From a virus, in IMG/VR virus record IMGVR_UViG_3300033150_001207, positions 1 to 64,000 of that record: DNA of 64,000 bases, one strand, 5' to 3'. A model generated the notes under the pieces. It did not search any database and was not told the origin of the DNA. It saw only the letters and a program-made list of their open reading frames with translations. Below are positions 32,836 through 42,724 of the stretch, piece after piece; positions within the stretch are counted from its first letter, which is position 1; every line of letters begins with the position of its first letter. A program made the position numbers and the translations under genes.

Positions 32836-33327
32836 ATGACTCGTTACATGAAACGGAAAGATTCGCCGCATGTAATCATATTCGACAAAAATCTTGTTAA
32901 CGATAACAGGTTTGAAATCTTGCCTGAGGATTTTGATATAAAACGTTATCAAGAAGAAATGGTTAAAACAAAAGGTAAACCAATACATACTATTGAATAT
33001 TTTTCTCAGAGTGAGATTGGTAAACTTGTAGATAAAGAGCTTGGTTTTGAAAAAGAGCAATCGCCCGTTTCTGCAATACCAATATCACGGAATTCCAATG
33101 ATATGGATATCGGTATTGCCAGTTCCGATACTGCCGAACCAGAAGCTGTTTCCGAAACCGAGGAAGAATCCGAACAAGAATCGGTAGTTCATATGAAATT
33201 AGAGGAATTAAGGGCGCACATTGCCAACGCATACGGCGTTTCTGTTCCTCACAAAAAAACAAGAGACGAATTGCTCAGAATGGAAAGGGCATTGCGTCTG
33301 GGTTATGAGTATAAAGAAAAAGAGTGA
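32836..33327 (+). CDS. Head-tail region protein (163 aa)
   Basis: ATG behind AGGAGAACTATA. An ordered N-terminal half, an acidic linker (ETEEESEQES), and a C-terminal helical unit MKLEELRAHIANAYGVSVPH with a SAP/Rho-N-like pattern that can bind nucleic acid. Specific function unknown. Confidence 0.65.
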   Translation: MTRYMKRKDSPHVIIFDKNLVNDNRFEILPEDFDIKRYQEEMVKTKGKPIHTIEYFSQSEIGKLVDKELGFEKEQSPVSAIPISRNSNDMDIGIASSDTAEPEAVSETEEESEQESVVHMKLEELRAHIANAYGVSVPHKKTRDELLRMERALRLGYEYKEKE

Positions 33328-33338
33328 GAATATAGATA

Positions 33339-34322
33339 ATGACATATGATGATGTACTTAATAGAGTACGACGCAGAGTACGCGACTTTAAACATTTTAC
33401 ATGGGCAGAGGACGAAGTACGAGACTATATAAATGACGGATATAGAGAATTTGCCATGCTGACTCACTGTCTCAAAAAACATGGACAGATTATAATCTCT
33501 ACCGATACTTCACTTTACGATGTTCCTTCCGATAATCTCATGATTTACCGTGCAGAGTGGGATGGTAAAGTATGTCCGATTCGCACTACGGAAGAAATGG
33601 ACAAGATTTACGGTGGGCATGACTGGAGGAATACCGAAGGTGAGAATATAATGTATGTTATTCAGGATGGCGAGGGTTATCCGCAAATAAGGATATATCC
33701 TATCATAACCGACTCTGACGATATTGGGCATTTGGTTACTGGTACAGATGGTAATACTTATAGATGTATTGTTGATCATACTGCTGATAGTGATAATAAA
33801 CCTATTACTGGTAGCGATTATGCAGATTACTGGGAAGCATATACTGGTAGTGGAACCGCTGATACATGGGTGAGTGGTACTGAGTATTACAAATATTTGG
33901 AATTGGAATTAGATTACGTATATGTACCCACAGAACTACCTGTAGTTGTAAATGGAACTGACAGTAAAAGATATAAATGTATTCTTGACCATACTTCCTC
34001 AGCCGATGACAAACCTGTTACTGGTGATAATTATACTACATACTGGAGCGAATATATAGGTGATAAAAGCGGTGGTACGTGGATTACTAATACAGCATAT
34101 GCAGGATATACGTATGATATTCCCGCAATGTATCATATAGCTCTCGTCGAATACGCAATATCACAATGCCAAAACGCCGAAGTGCAATCACAAAAGAAAG
34201 GCTATTCGAGTAGTGCGCATTATGAAAGGTATATGAGAATGGTAAGAGCATGTAAACTAGAAACGGAAAGAGGATACGCTGTCGATAAATCGACAAAGGT
34301 TTATGCAAGAAATTTCGTGTAG
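33339..34322 (+). CDS. Head-tail adaptor-like protein with a duplicated inserted domain (327 aa)
   Basis: The N-terminus (VLNRVRRRVRDF ... WAEDEVRDYINDGYREFA) and C-terminus (helical, IALVEYAISQCQ) match gp4-like adaptors that extend the portal. Between them are two copies (~130-175 and ~205-250) of a beta module with GTDGNTYRCIVDHTADSD and GTDSKRYKCILDHTSSAD, each ending DYxxYWxxY. These modules resemble carbohydrate-binding repeats. Confidence 0.75.
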   Translation: MTYDDVLNRVRRRVRDFKHFTWAEDEVRDYINDGYREFAMLTHCLKKHGQIIISTDTSLYDVPSDNLMIYRAEWDGKVCPIRTTEEMDKIYGGHDWRNTEGENIMYVIQDGEGYPQIRIYPIITDSDDIGHLVTGTDGNTYRCIVDHTADSDNKPITGSDYADYWEAYTGSGTADTWVSGTEYYKYLELELDYVYVPTELPVVVNGTDSKRYKCILDHTSSADDKPVTGDNYTTYWSEYIGDKSGGTWITNTAYAGYTYDIPAMYHIALVEYAISQCQNAEVQSQKKGYSSSAHYERYMRMVRACKLETERGYAVDKSTKVYARNFV

Positions 34323-34385
34323 ATAATAAGGGCTTTATATAGATTTGGCAGGTGATAATATTAATATTTTTAAGGAGATAATACT

Positions 34386-35075
34386 ATGGCATATACAGAC
34401 AAAGAGGTAGCTGACCTCACTACGGAAGTACGTCGTTTATTTAATGAGCCTGTTCCCATGTCAATCACGGATACTGACATTAATAAATGGCTGGACTTTG
34501 CGGTAAATAAAATGTCGGATGCGGGATTATTAGGTGAAGTTACGGAAGAGTTACAATTTGACGGTTCAACACCGGAACAAAAGCTCGCATATACAATTTT
34601 CCATCCGGTGGCTGTGATTTATGAAGGCGCAAGCACTTCTACTCCAGGCGCTACATCAAGTCCAGTACAAGCGCCTTTTGCATTGACAAAGACAAACTAT
34701 AGGCAAATGGCTCATAATCAAACAGACCCCGGTGCTAGTAGTACGTATCCAACGGAATGGTGGGCTGAAGGTGGGTATATACATTTCTGGCCTCCGCCTG
34801 GTACTGATTTGGCAAATCATTATATAAGAGTCTTTGGTTATACAAGATATGATACTTACGATAAAACTAAAGTTCCGTCATGGTTGCAGGAATATACAAT
34901 CTGGTATGCGCTTTCTATGGCATTTGAGAAGATTGGTAATTATGCGGCAGCGCAGCAATATATGAGTGTGTTTGATAATTTTATATCATTCCATAGACAG
35001 GAAATGATAAGCGACATTATAGATGCTAAAGACGATATGCGACAAAAAGATAGAACTCAGGTGATAGGGGGATAA
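34386..35075 (+). CDS. Adaptor-like protein, second paralogue (229 aa)
   Basis: ATG behind AAGGAGATAATACT. Opens with VADLTTEVRRLFNEPVPMSI and DTDINKWLDFAVNKM, the same layout as the neighbours on both sides, with helical C-terminal QEYTIWYALSMAFEKIG. Probably part of the connector stack. Confidence 0.7.
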   Translation: MAYTDKEVADLTTEVRRLFNEPVPMSITDTDINKWLDFAVNKMSDAGLLGEVTEELQFDGSTPEQKLAYTIFHPVAVIYEGASTSTPGATSSPVQAPFALTKTNYRQMAHNQTDPGASSTYPTEWWAEGGYIHFWPPPGTDLANHYIRVFGYTRYDTYDKTKVPSWLQEYTIWYALSMAFEKIGNYAAAQQYMSVFDNFISFHRQEMISDIIDAKDDMRQKDRTQVIGG

Positions 35076-35078
35076 TAA

Positions 35079-35777
35079 ATGGCTGATTTAGCAATAGCTG
35101 ATGCAATATTAGAAGTTCGGAGAAGGATTAACGAACCTAGCGAAAAAGTAATTCTTGATACAGAAATAACTGAATGGTTACACAGAGGTGCGAGAAATGT
35201 TTCCGCTATTACTCTATGTAATACTGCAACAACTGGCTCTGATTCCACTTTTGTGCAAAATACATTCAGATATCCTATAACATCAGATTTTATAAAACTT
35301 GATACCGCTATACGTATAAAAAGTGATGGCTCTACGGAGCTGGAGGGGTTACAGCGTATTCACCCAAGACACACTGGCCATGTTGGTGGAGGAAGTACAC
35401 CTGGGACACCTAAATTTTGGTTTAACTGGCATGAAGCTGGCCAGCCAACCTATATAAATTATTTGTACACATATCCCACTGCAAGTTCTACCGCCGCTAC
35501 CGGGTCAAGCGGGGTAAGAATTCGTGGATACCTAATCGTAGATGACTATGGCGATGGCGACCAATTACCCGACTGGGCGAACAATCTTGCTATTCTTTAC
35601 GCTGTAGCGTGCGCCCATATTAAAGAAGGTAAACACGCAAAAGCGGCTGTGGAAATACAACGATATATGAATGCGGTAATGAATGCTCGCAGAATATTCT
35701 ACGAAAGTAATCAAGTACCCGATACCGCTGATATGAGAAAATTACCTGACACAAAAATATATCCCGAAAGGCAATAA
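35079..35777 (+). CDS. Adaptor-like protein, third paralogue (232 aa)
   Basis: Starts 3 bases after the previous stop. IADAILEVRRRINEPSEKV and DTEITEWLHRGARNV repeat the adaptor opening, and NNLAILYAVACAHIKEGKHA the closing helix. Three such genes in a row suggest duplication followed by specialisation within the connector. Confidence 0.7.
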   Translation: MADLAIADAILEVRRRINEPSEKVILDTEITEWLHRGARNVSAITLCNTATTGSDSTFVQNTFRYPITSDFIKLDTAIRIKSDGSTELEGLQRIHPRHTGHVGGGSTPGTPKFWFNWHEAGQPTYINYLYTYPTASSTAATGSSGVRIRGYLIVDDYGDGDQLPDWANNLAILYAVACAHIKEGKHAKAAVEIQRYMNAVMNARRIFYESNQVPDTADMRKLPDTKIYPERQ

Positions 35778-35780
35778 CAA

Positions 35781-38700
35781 ATGGCTGAAGAAGATTTAGT
35801 TATACAGCCCGACCAGACACCAGAACTCAGAACCGATATTCCGCAGGCACCGGATACTACTGTTGTAAATGGCGATATAGTGCCAAATTTGAGGACTGAT
35901 ATTCCGCAGGCGCCGGATACCGTGGTTACGGATAGCGACACGAAACCTACTTTGAATATTGATATACCGACAGCGCCAGATACGATAGTTACGGATACCG
36001 CGATAACACCAAAGCTTGATACAGAGTTTCCGACTGCCCCCGATACAGTTGTTACAGTACCAGATTCAGTACCCCAGCTTTCTCAGGAATTTCCAGTCGC
36101 TGACGATATACCATTGGAACGTGCTGAGTTTTCGTTCGCAAGAGGTAGATGGTTACCCAAGGGTGATGCACTGACAATCGGCGAGGAAAATTTCAGTGAG
36201 CTTGAGAACTTCAGGTATACCGATTTTGGACTGGAGGGTGTTGGTGGATTTACGAGGTTAAATGGTAATTACAAAATCGCTACTAGTATAGAAAACGGTA
36301 TACAGCTCACTACCAATTACAGTGCTGCGCCTTCTTATGTAATTGTGCAGTCTGGCGAGAGCCCTAAAAATTATTATTACTATACTGATGCTATTCCCAA
36401 TGCTGTAAGTGGTGCTGCCACTGCATTGCACAGTGGGGTAGCGGGTAACTCTACTGCAAGATTTTCAAAATTGCCCAATGGGCATATTGGAATATGCGAC
36501 GGGAAGGAAAATTTAATATGGGCAGGCGAACAAATGCCTGTTGGAGCATTTTTGGTAGCAGATATCGTTGATGGTACTATAGCCTATTTTCCTCAGATGG
36601 TTGATGATGACCACATACAAGATTTTACAAATATAATCAATAATACGTTGAATGATTCAAATAATTATGTAGACTTAAACTATGTAACAACGGCATTTGG
36701 AGATGATAGTTCTACGGTTACAGTCGCTAATACTTCTGGTAATATTATGAGATATACCGATAATGAAGTTGTTGACCATCATTGTGATTTTGTTACCAAT
36801 GGATTAGCTGTTGGACATGCTATAGTAGTAAAAAAAGGCGGTCCGTTTGGTGGTACAAATGAAGGTATGTTTAAAGTTACTGCAGTTGCGGAAACTTATT
36901 TTGAGGTAGAAAATCCTGATGGTGCTCTTGAGGGACCGGTAACTCTGACTGCTGATGCAATACGAACATGGGGAAAAAGAATATTAATAGGTACTACAAG
37001 AAGAGCAAGGGGATTTACTTTTGATATAGAAACAGCTAATACAAAATCTGCAACTTTAACGGAAATATATGTTATTGCTCCAACGACAGGGGCATTTACA
37101 GGAATAACCACTGGGGCTTCGGTAATTACTGATGGTACTGAAGTTGGCGGGAAAACTATGGCTCAAAGTGGTAGTGTTACGTGGACTGATCCTGAAATAG
37201 ACGAAGTAAAAACATTCTTTAAGGGATATTATTTATACTGGTATTTATTAGGAATAAGCGATTGTAATGCCAATATTGCCAATGTTACGGCAAAATGTGA
37301 TGTTCAAAGCTTATCCGATATATGGGATGGAGTTTATAGAAAACCTATTTTATGTAAATACTATGACGATGATAATACTCCCTCGGTAAGAGATTATACA
37401 CTTGAAATCAACACAAAAACCCCGATTACACAGCAGACAAATACTGACATTGACCCATATACTGTACCGATACAGAATATGGAACCTAAAATTGACTATT
37501 TGACTGTTATGTTTGAAGAACCAATTAGGGCTTCAATTATTAATCTATACACTTATAAAACTGGTAATTCAGCAACACAAGACGGAACTGTAAATGTTAG
37601 ATACAATGTTGGTGATACGTGGTGTAATGTTAGAAGAATAATAAGGGATTCCACCGCGGTTCCCGGCTATAACCAGGGTGGATATGCTATTGGTGATTTC
37701 AGAAATCACACACAATTCCTGCCATTTTATAGAAGTGGTGTAATTCAGTGGCGGATAGACCCTACTCAAGTTGCACCAGAAAGAAGTGTAACTATAGATG
37801 GAATTACAGGTTATGCATACAAATTCGTTACAGAAACTACAAAAATAACTGGCGATGTACAAATAGACACGATAGATGGTATTCCTGATCTACCAGAAAT
37901 AGATACGTTATACATATTCCCATTCCAATACAAGAACCGAGCTATGTGGTGCGGTGCTATATCAGACAATGAGAAGAATCGTGTAGATTATAGTAAAACC
38001 AATACCGTAGATGTATATAATGGTATGGATGCAAGCGGGTTTCATCACGAACGTTCGTTGTATTTTGGCGATCACCGCGCGCTTACAGGTGCTATTGAAC
38101 TGTTTAATCAATATGGTGATACCGTGGAATCGATAGCTTTGTTCTTCAAAGATACCGAAACGTATATGCTTACTGGTTACAATCCAGAAACATTTAAGAT
38201 ACATAGAATATCAAATTCTATTGGTTGCCCAGCGCCTTTGACTATTACTTCTGCCGAGGTATCACTTAAAGTTGAAGATGCGCCCGCTCAGAATATTGCA
38301 TTATGGTTGAGTGATAAAGGACCGAAAATGTATATTAATAATACTATACGTAGTATAAAAGGCGTCGAGAATTATTTCCAGCAAAGCGAAACAGAGGCAA
38401 TAAACACATCGTATTTTAGCATATGCAGGGCATGGTTCAATTCAGACTATCAAGAATGGAACTTGCTTATACCTTCTGGTTCTGGACAAACTACCATAAA
38501 TACATGGTTAGTATACGATTTAATACGCGACAGATGGTATAAAAACACACCGACAGACGATTTTCCAGAAGGTGCATTCCCAGTTGTAGACACTAATGGG
38601 TTATCATATAATTATGGATACACTACCGATAACGGTGGTGTATTATTACGCATGGAAAATGGACTTAAATGGGGCGACACCGATGATATAGAAAACAAAG

Positions 38701-39371
38701 TAACCACATCCGATTTTTTTTTCACAAAGAGTCTCTGGGATATAACAAGACTTAGACGATTATGTTCGATATTCAAGACCAACACTGCCAGTGATATTAC
38801 AGTAGAGTATTATAAAGACACACGTACAACGCCCGAAACTGTGGATGCATTACCGAGCGCCGCTACCATGGCTCTCACGGGACACAGGATAAGACATTTA
38901 ATATCGTATCTGGATTTACGTGCGTGGGTACATAGGTTAGCTTTTATTGTCAAGAATGCAACGAGTGTTAAGCCAGTATTGCTGGGATTCGGTGCATATT
39001 TCCAGAGAGTTTATGAAGAACTTAAAGATAGAGATGATTATGAAACGATAACGATTACCGCTTCGAGTAATGATGTGTTAATATTTACGAGCAGTCAGGG
39101 TGGCTCTGATGTATCAATAACCGTTCCCGCTGGCGTTTACACTTTCGATGCCGCACTTCACGCTCTTGAGGACGCAATGAATGATAACGATGAGTTGGTC
39201 GGTGTATTTACTGTTACCTGCGTGGATAGTAAAACCACCATTTCTATTGACAGTGGTACGATTGCGTATACAAACAATGGTAGCGCTGGCGGTTCGGCGT
39301 TCGGGTTCACAAGTGATAAAGCAGCGGCGTCAAGCATCACGGCTGATAATGCATTAACAGAAGCACCATAA
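35781..39371 (+). CDS. Tail hub / stabilisation protein with N-terminal repeats (1196 aa)
   Basis: Residues ~8-110 hold about five diverged ~23-residue repeats built on LRTDIPQAPDTVVTDSD. A beta-propeller-like body follows, starting FARGRWLPKGDALTIGEENF, the opening of podovirus stabilisation/tail-needle-base proteins. Near residue 1025 is an YYKDTRT...LPSA...TGHRIRHLIS segment. The last ~100 residues form a compact beta domain seen at the end of other phage tail proteins. Likely plugs the connector and anchors fibres. Confidence 0.75.
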   Translation: MAEEDLVIQPDQTPELRTDIPQAPDTTVVNGDIVPNLRTDIPQAPDTVVTDSDTKPTLNIDIPTAPDTIVTDTAITPKLDTEFPTAPDTVVTVPDSVPQLSQEFPVADDIPLERAEFSFARGRWLPKGDALTIGEENFSELENFRYTDFGLEGVGGFTRLNGNYKIATSIENGIQLTTNYSAAPSYVIVQSGESPKNYYYYTDAIPNAVSGAATALHSGVAGNSTARFSKLPNGHIGICDGKENLIWAGEQMPVGAFLVADIVDGTIAYFPQMVDDDHIQDFTNIINNTLNDSNNYVDLNYVTTAFGDDSSTVTVANTSGNIMRYTDNEVVDHHCDFVTNGLAVGHAIVVKKGGPFGGTNEGMFKVTAVAETYFEVENPDGALEGPVTLTADAIRTWGKRILIGTTRRARGFTFDIETANTKSATLTEIYVIAPTTGAFTGITTGASVITDGTEVGGKTMAQSGSVTWTDPEIDEVKTFFKGYYLYWYLLGISDCNANIANVTAKCDVQSLSDIWDGVYRKPILCKYYDDDNTPSVRDYTLEINTKTPITQQTNTDIDPYTVPIQNMEPKIDYLTVMFEEPIRASIINLYTYKTGNSATQDGTVNVRYNVGDTWCNVRRIIRDSTAVPGYNQGGYAIGDFRNHTQFLPFYRSGVIQWRIDPTQVAPERSVTIDGITGYAYKFVTETTKITGDVQIDTIDGIPDLPEIDTLYIFPFQYKNRAMWCGAISDNEKNRVDYSKTNTVDVYNGMDASGFHHERSLYFGDHRALTGAIELFNQYGDTVESIALFFKDTETYMLTGYNPETFKIHRISNSIGCPAPLTITSAEVSLKVEDAPAQNIALWLSDKGPKMYINNTIRSIKGVENYFQQSETEAINTSYFSICRAWFNSDYQEWNLLIPSGSGQTTINTWLVYDLIRDRWYKNTPTDDFPEGAFPVVDTNGLSYNYGYTTDNGGVLLRMENGLKWGDTDDIENKVTTSDFFFTKSLWDITRLRRLCSIFKTNTASDITVEYYKDTRTTPETVDALPSAATMALTGHRIRHLISYLDLRAWVHRLAFIVKNATSVKPVLLGFGAYFQRVYEELKDRDDYETITITASSNDVLIFTSSQGGSDVSITVPAGVYTFDAALHALEDAMNDNDELVGVFTVTCVDSKTTISIDSGTIAYTNNGSAGGSAFGFTSDKAAASSITADNALTEAP

Positions 39372-39380
39372 AGGTATAAT

Positions 39381-39746
39381 ATGTGGAGTATATTACGATA
39401 TTTACAAACTGTGGTTAATTCCGACCCTGATAGTGATATTGCTTACGAATACTACAGGAATACCAGAACTGGAACTACTGCAACTAATTTGCCGAGCGCT
39501 GTAACGACAAGCGGGACTGGGCATCGTAATAGACGCATAATATCGGGCGATAGTCTCAATTGGCGTAATCACAGATTAAGTATTACAACAAAAAGATGGG
39601 ATGGTACACTTACATTTACTCATGATTGGACTTTCGATAATACCACTCTTTGCAGATTTTTGGTCAATGTTTTGATGGATGCAGACGGTGATATCAATAT
39701 AAATGACGCACAACACTTAATTGGAATATATCCAGGGATAGGTTGA
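39381..39746 (+). CDS. Small tail protein related to the hub C-terminus (121 aa)
   Basis: YYRNTRTG...LPSA...TGHRNRRIIS...HRLSITTK follows the same order as a segment of the preceding 1196-residue protein (near residue 1025). It therefore looks like a duplicated, separated module. The end DADGDININDAQHLIGI is dockerin-like in pattern (calcium loop). Confidence 0.6.
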   Translation: MWSILRYLQTVVNSDPDSDIAYEYYRNTRTGTTATNLPSAVTTSGTGHRNRRIISGDSLNWRNHRLSITTKRWDGTLTFTHDWTFDNTTLCRFLVNVLMDADGDININDAQHLIGIYPGIG

Positions 39747-39750
39747 TAAA

Positions 39751-41013
39751 ATGCTAACAGGTGGATTGCTTGAACTTCTCGATAAACTTATGGGTAAAGC
39801 TGTCGGGTCTGGAACATATAATCAGACTACAGATAGTAATGAAGCTATCAGGGAAGCTATTGATGGGTTGAATGATGTTTCTGCTGCAGAGGTTAATGCT
39901 GAATGCGATACCGCTTTATCTGATTATGACCCGCCTACAAGAGCAGAGCTTACGGCTGATAAGGACAGTATTATCACAGAAATAAATGCCAACGAAACAA
40001 AAATCGATGCATTAAATGATATATCTGCTGCAGAGGTTAATGCTGAGGTCGATAATGCACTGAATACTGCAATCCCTACAACTCCGACTACGGATTCAAT
40101 AAATGAGCGTATTAAAGCTATTGATGATAAACTTCCTTCGGGAACAATATCTGATATCACCACAGCTCAAGTCAATACCGAGGTTGATAATGCGATAAAT
40201 ACTGCTGTACCAGAACCACCTACTGCAAAGAGTCTTGCAGATATTTTGCATAAGGACAGTAATTATACTTACGATAATACGACCGATAGCCTTGAAGCTA
40301 TTGCTGATGCTGTGGCAGGAATAAGTGGTGGAGGTGGAGGTTTATCTGCAAAAGAGAAATCGTTGCTTGGTATTGGCGTAGTTCCAGGATTTCAAGACTT
40401 TTTCAATACCGTTGCGAATGGTGCCGCCCCAGACTCAACTTATTGGTCAGTTGTTGAAAATGGTGATGGTGCTGTAACTATACTATCAGTAACACCTTAT
40501 ACTCCAGGATTTCTACAATGTTATACTGTTGTGACTGGTAATGATGCCATCGCTTATACAAAAGATAAGCGTGTTGTTTCGCTTAAAAATGGTGTTACAA
40601 CTGTATGTTTAAAGGCTTACGTGAATTTAAGTTGGGGATGTGCTGGTTATGAGGGAAAATGTGGAATAGGTTTTACAGAGAATGATAATATCCCAGCGGA
40701 TACAGATATTCTTACAGGTGCTGCTCACGAGGTCGCATCAATAGTTGCTGATGCAGGAGTTCCAAAAGCATTTTCTTCTGATGGAAATACGGTCGAGAGC
40801 ACTGATTTATCCTCTTATATAAGTGATGATACATGGTTTGATTTAGAAATTAGAATAACTTCATCTGACGTGAAATTTTATATAGATGGTACTCTTAGAG
40901 CAACACATTCAACAAGTGTTCCTAATAGTGTTTGGCAAGTTGTAGCCAGCGGTACGGGTGAAAATGATACAATTAAAGTAAAAGTGGAAAAAATACAAGT
41001 TTGGGGAGAGTAA
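39751..41013 (+). CDS. Fibre/receptor-binding protein with lectin-like domain (420 aa)
   Basis: The first ~190 residues contain repeats of ISAAEVNAEVDNAL, a stalk motif frequent in phage tail proteins. A glycine hinge (ISGGGGG) leads to a beta-sandwich with TWFDLEIRITSSDVKFYIDG near residue 375, the laminin-G/concanavalin-like pattern. This suggests glycan recognition. Confidence 0.7.
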   Translation: MLTGGLLELLDKLMGKAVGSGTYNQTTDSNEAIREAIDGLNDVSAAEVNAECDTALSDYDPPTRAELTADKDSIITEINANETKIDALNDISAAEVNAEVDNALNTAIPTTPTTDSINERIKAIDDKLPSGTISDITTAQVNTEVDNAINTAVPEPPTAKSLADILHKDSNYTYDNTTDSLEAIADAVAGISGGGGGLSAKEKSLLGIGVVPGFQDFFNTVANGAAPDSTYWSVVENGDGAVTILSVTPYTPGFLQCYTVVTGNDAIAYTKDKRVVSLKNGVTTVCLKAYVNLSWGCAGYEGKCGIGFTENDNIPADTDILTGAAHEVASIVADAGVPKAFSSDGNTVESTDLSSYISDDTWFDLEIRITSSDVKFYIDGTLRATHSTSVPNSVWQVVASGTGENDTIKVKVEKIQVWGE

Positions 41014-41219
41014 TGAATAACTTACAAGAAATACCATGCTCAGTTACACGAGAAATAGATGGCAAGCAATACATAGTACGGAAATTTGGATACAACGGAC
41101 AGGTTTACGAAGAGCATCTTATCCCAGTACCAACTGAGAAAACAATCCGTACTTTTAAAAAAGATGGTACTGAGGATACAACCAAACAGAAAAAAGAACC
41201 GATTAAACTACAGAAGTAA
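41013..41219 (+). CDS. Hypothetical small protein (68 aa)
   Basis: Start ATG 41013 overlaps the previous stop (TAATG). The product is basic, with beta-rich VTREIDGKQYIVRKFGYNGQ. No family recognised. Confidence 0.6.
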   Translation: MNNLQEIPCSVTREIDGKQYIVRKFGYNGQVYEEHLIPVPTEKTIRTFKKDGTEDTTKQKKEPIKLQK

Positions 41220-41315
41220 AAACTTATAACCAATTGCAAAACCATTAACTGGTATTCAAAGAAAATAACGTATAACTATACTAGCGTTTTTAATATTCAG
41301 GGAAAATAACACATA

Positions 41316-42020
41316 ATGCTCGTATCTATACAACCACAAAAAGCGGTATCGTTCACAATAATCACACCTGTATTCGACGCCGAATGGGCTGAGTATATAA
41401 GCGGCGCAGCCAATCTTGATAGCGAAATTTCACAGGACGGCGGTTCTTTCAGTGATTGTACCAACGAGCTTACAGAGATTGGCTCTACTGGTGTTTATTC
41501 TCTCGTTTTAACTGGTACAGAGACAAACTGTTCGCAAGCGCTTATCAAAGCTACTACCACAACTGACGGTGCTAAAATACCGTGCTTTTTCATGAACACG
41601 GAATCGGCTGGCGGCGGTGATGCTACGGCGGCGAATCAGAACACGATAATTGGTTATCTGGATACAGAAATCGCAGATATAAAAGCCAAAACAGATGGAC
41701 TGAATTTCACAGGCAATTATGTTCAAGCGCAGGTCAAGGGTCAGGACGATATTGACTTTGGGGCAACACAAAAATCCAGCATTCAAGATGCGGTAGAAGC
41801 GAAACTTACATCTGCAAATACCGAACTTACAAGTGTACCTGCAGCTACTGCTGGATTGCGAGCAATGATCCAATTTATTTTTGAGAAACTTAAGCACAAG
41901 GGTACGATGAACAAAGACACAGGGGAAGAAAAATTGTATAAAGATGACAATTCTACTGTACTCGGAAGTGCTACCCATAGCGATGACGGGACTACGGTTA
42001 CACGGGGTAAAATGTTATAG
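41316..42020 (+). CDS. Tail/fibre-associated protein (234 aa)
   Basis: ISQDGGSFSDCTNELTEIGS and SGVYSLVLTGTETN match a beta module widespread in phage tail proteins. It is followed by the linker ATAANQNTIIGYLDTEIADI and KAKTDGLN. Ends TAG, directly abutting the next start. Confidence 0.7.
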   Translation: MLVSIQPQKAVSFTIITPVFDAEWAEYISGAANLDSEISQDGGSFSDCTNELTEIGSTGVYSLVLTGTETNCSQALIKATTTTDGAKIPCFFMNTESAGGGDATAANQNTIIGYLDTEIADIKAKTDGLNFTGNYVQAQVKGQDDIDFGATQKSSIQDAVEAKLTSANTELTSVPAATAGLRAMIQFIFEKLKHKGTMNKDTGEEKLYKDDNSTVLGSATHSDDGTTVTRGKML

Positions 42021-42524
42021 ATGTTATCGGGATATTCTTATAGGGAAATTATAACTATAAATTCATCAGAGGTTGATAATGTTCATATCAGTCCTATTGT
42101 TAAAGTAGAGCTATCATCAAGTAATTTTAATTTTAGTTTGACACGTCCCGATGGTTACGATATACGGTTTACAGATTCCAACGAGGACACACTCTTATCA
42201 TATCAGAGATTGTCCTATGATGTTACATTGGAAAGAGGTATATTTCTTGTCAGACTGTTAGAAAATCTCTCGCCAGATTCGGATACGACATTTTATTTAT
42301 ACTATGGGAAATCGGATGCTACCGATGTTTCCGACAGTACCGTTGCTTATGGTACAGCGAAACCGAAACTGTTATTTAATACAATGCGGTACAGGAAATT
42401 CAGAGATGATATGCTTGACAAGGATGATTTACAATACTGGATAGAACAGTATTATTTAAAAATTGATTCAACACATTTATTAGAGATTGACAATGCTGGT
42501 TATACATTGATAATAGGTGGATAG
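42021..42524 (+). CDS. DUF2341-like fibre protein (167 aa)
   Basis: YREIITINSS, VKVELSSSNFNFSLTRPDG, YDIRFTDSNEDTLLSYQ and TTFYLYYGKSDATD are the ordered motifs of the DUF2341 beta domain found in secreted and tail proteins. The last 16 codons and the intergenic region are tandemly duplicated just downstream. Confidence 0.7.
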   Translation: MLSGYSYREIITINSSEVDNVHISPIVKVELSSSNFNFSLTRPDGYDIRFTDSNEDTLLSYQRLSYDVTLERGIFLVRLLENLSPDSDTTFYLYYGKSDATDVSDSTVAYGTAKPKLLFNTMRYRKFRDDMLDKDDLQYWIEQYYLKIDSTHLLEIDNAGYTLIIGG

Positions 42525-42724
42525 AACATAAGCTACAATAAGAATAAACAGATTAACGAATTAGTGCAATTAATAAGTACTACCGATAATAACAAGATAT
42601 TTATCAGAGATTGGTAATACTGAGTATACTTTAGCAATTGGTAGGTAAATTATGAGCTATAGTGAAAATAAGCAGATTGGTGGACTGACACAGTTAACAA
42701 GTGCTGCCGATAATGATAAACTCG
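42477..42724 (+). repeat. Diverged 124-bp tandem duplication across a gene junction
   Basis: Unit 1 (42477-42600) and unit 2 (42601-42724) each contain the end of a gene (LLEIDNAGYTLIIGG-stop versus LSEIGNTEYTLAIGR-stop), a ribosome site, and the start of a fibre gene (SYNKNKQINELVQL versus SYSENKQIGGLTQL). Landmarks are exactly 124 bases apart. In unit 1 the start codon is ATA (42528-42530) and the frame stops at 42615. Confidence 0.8.
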
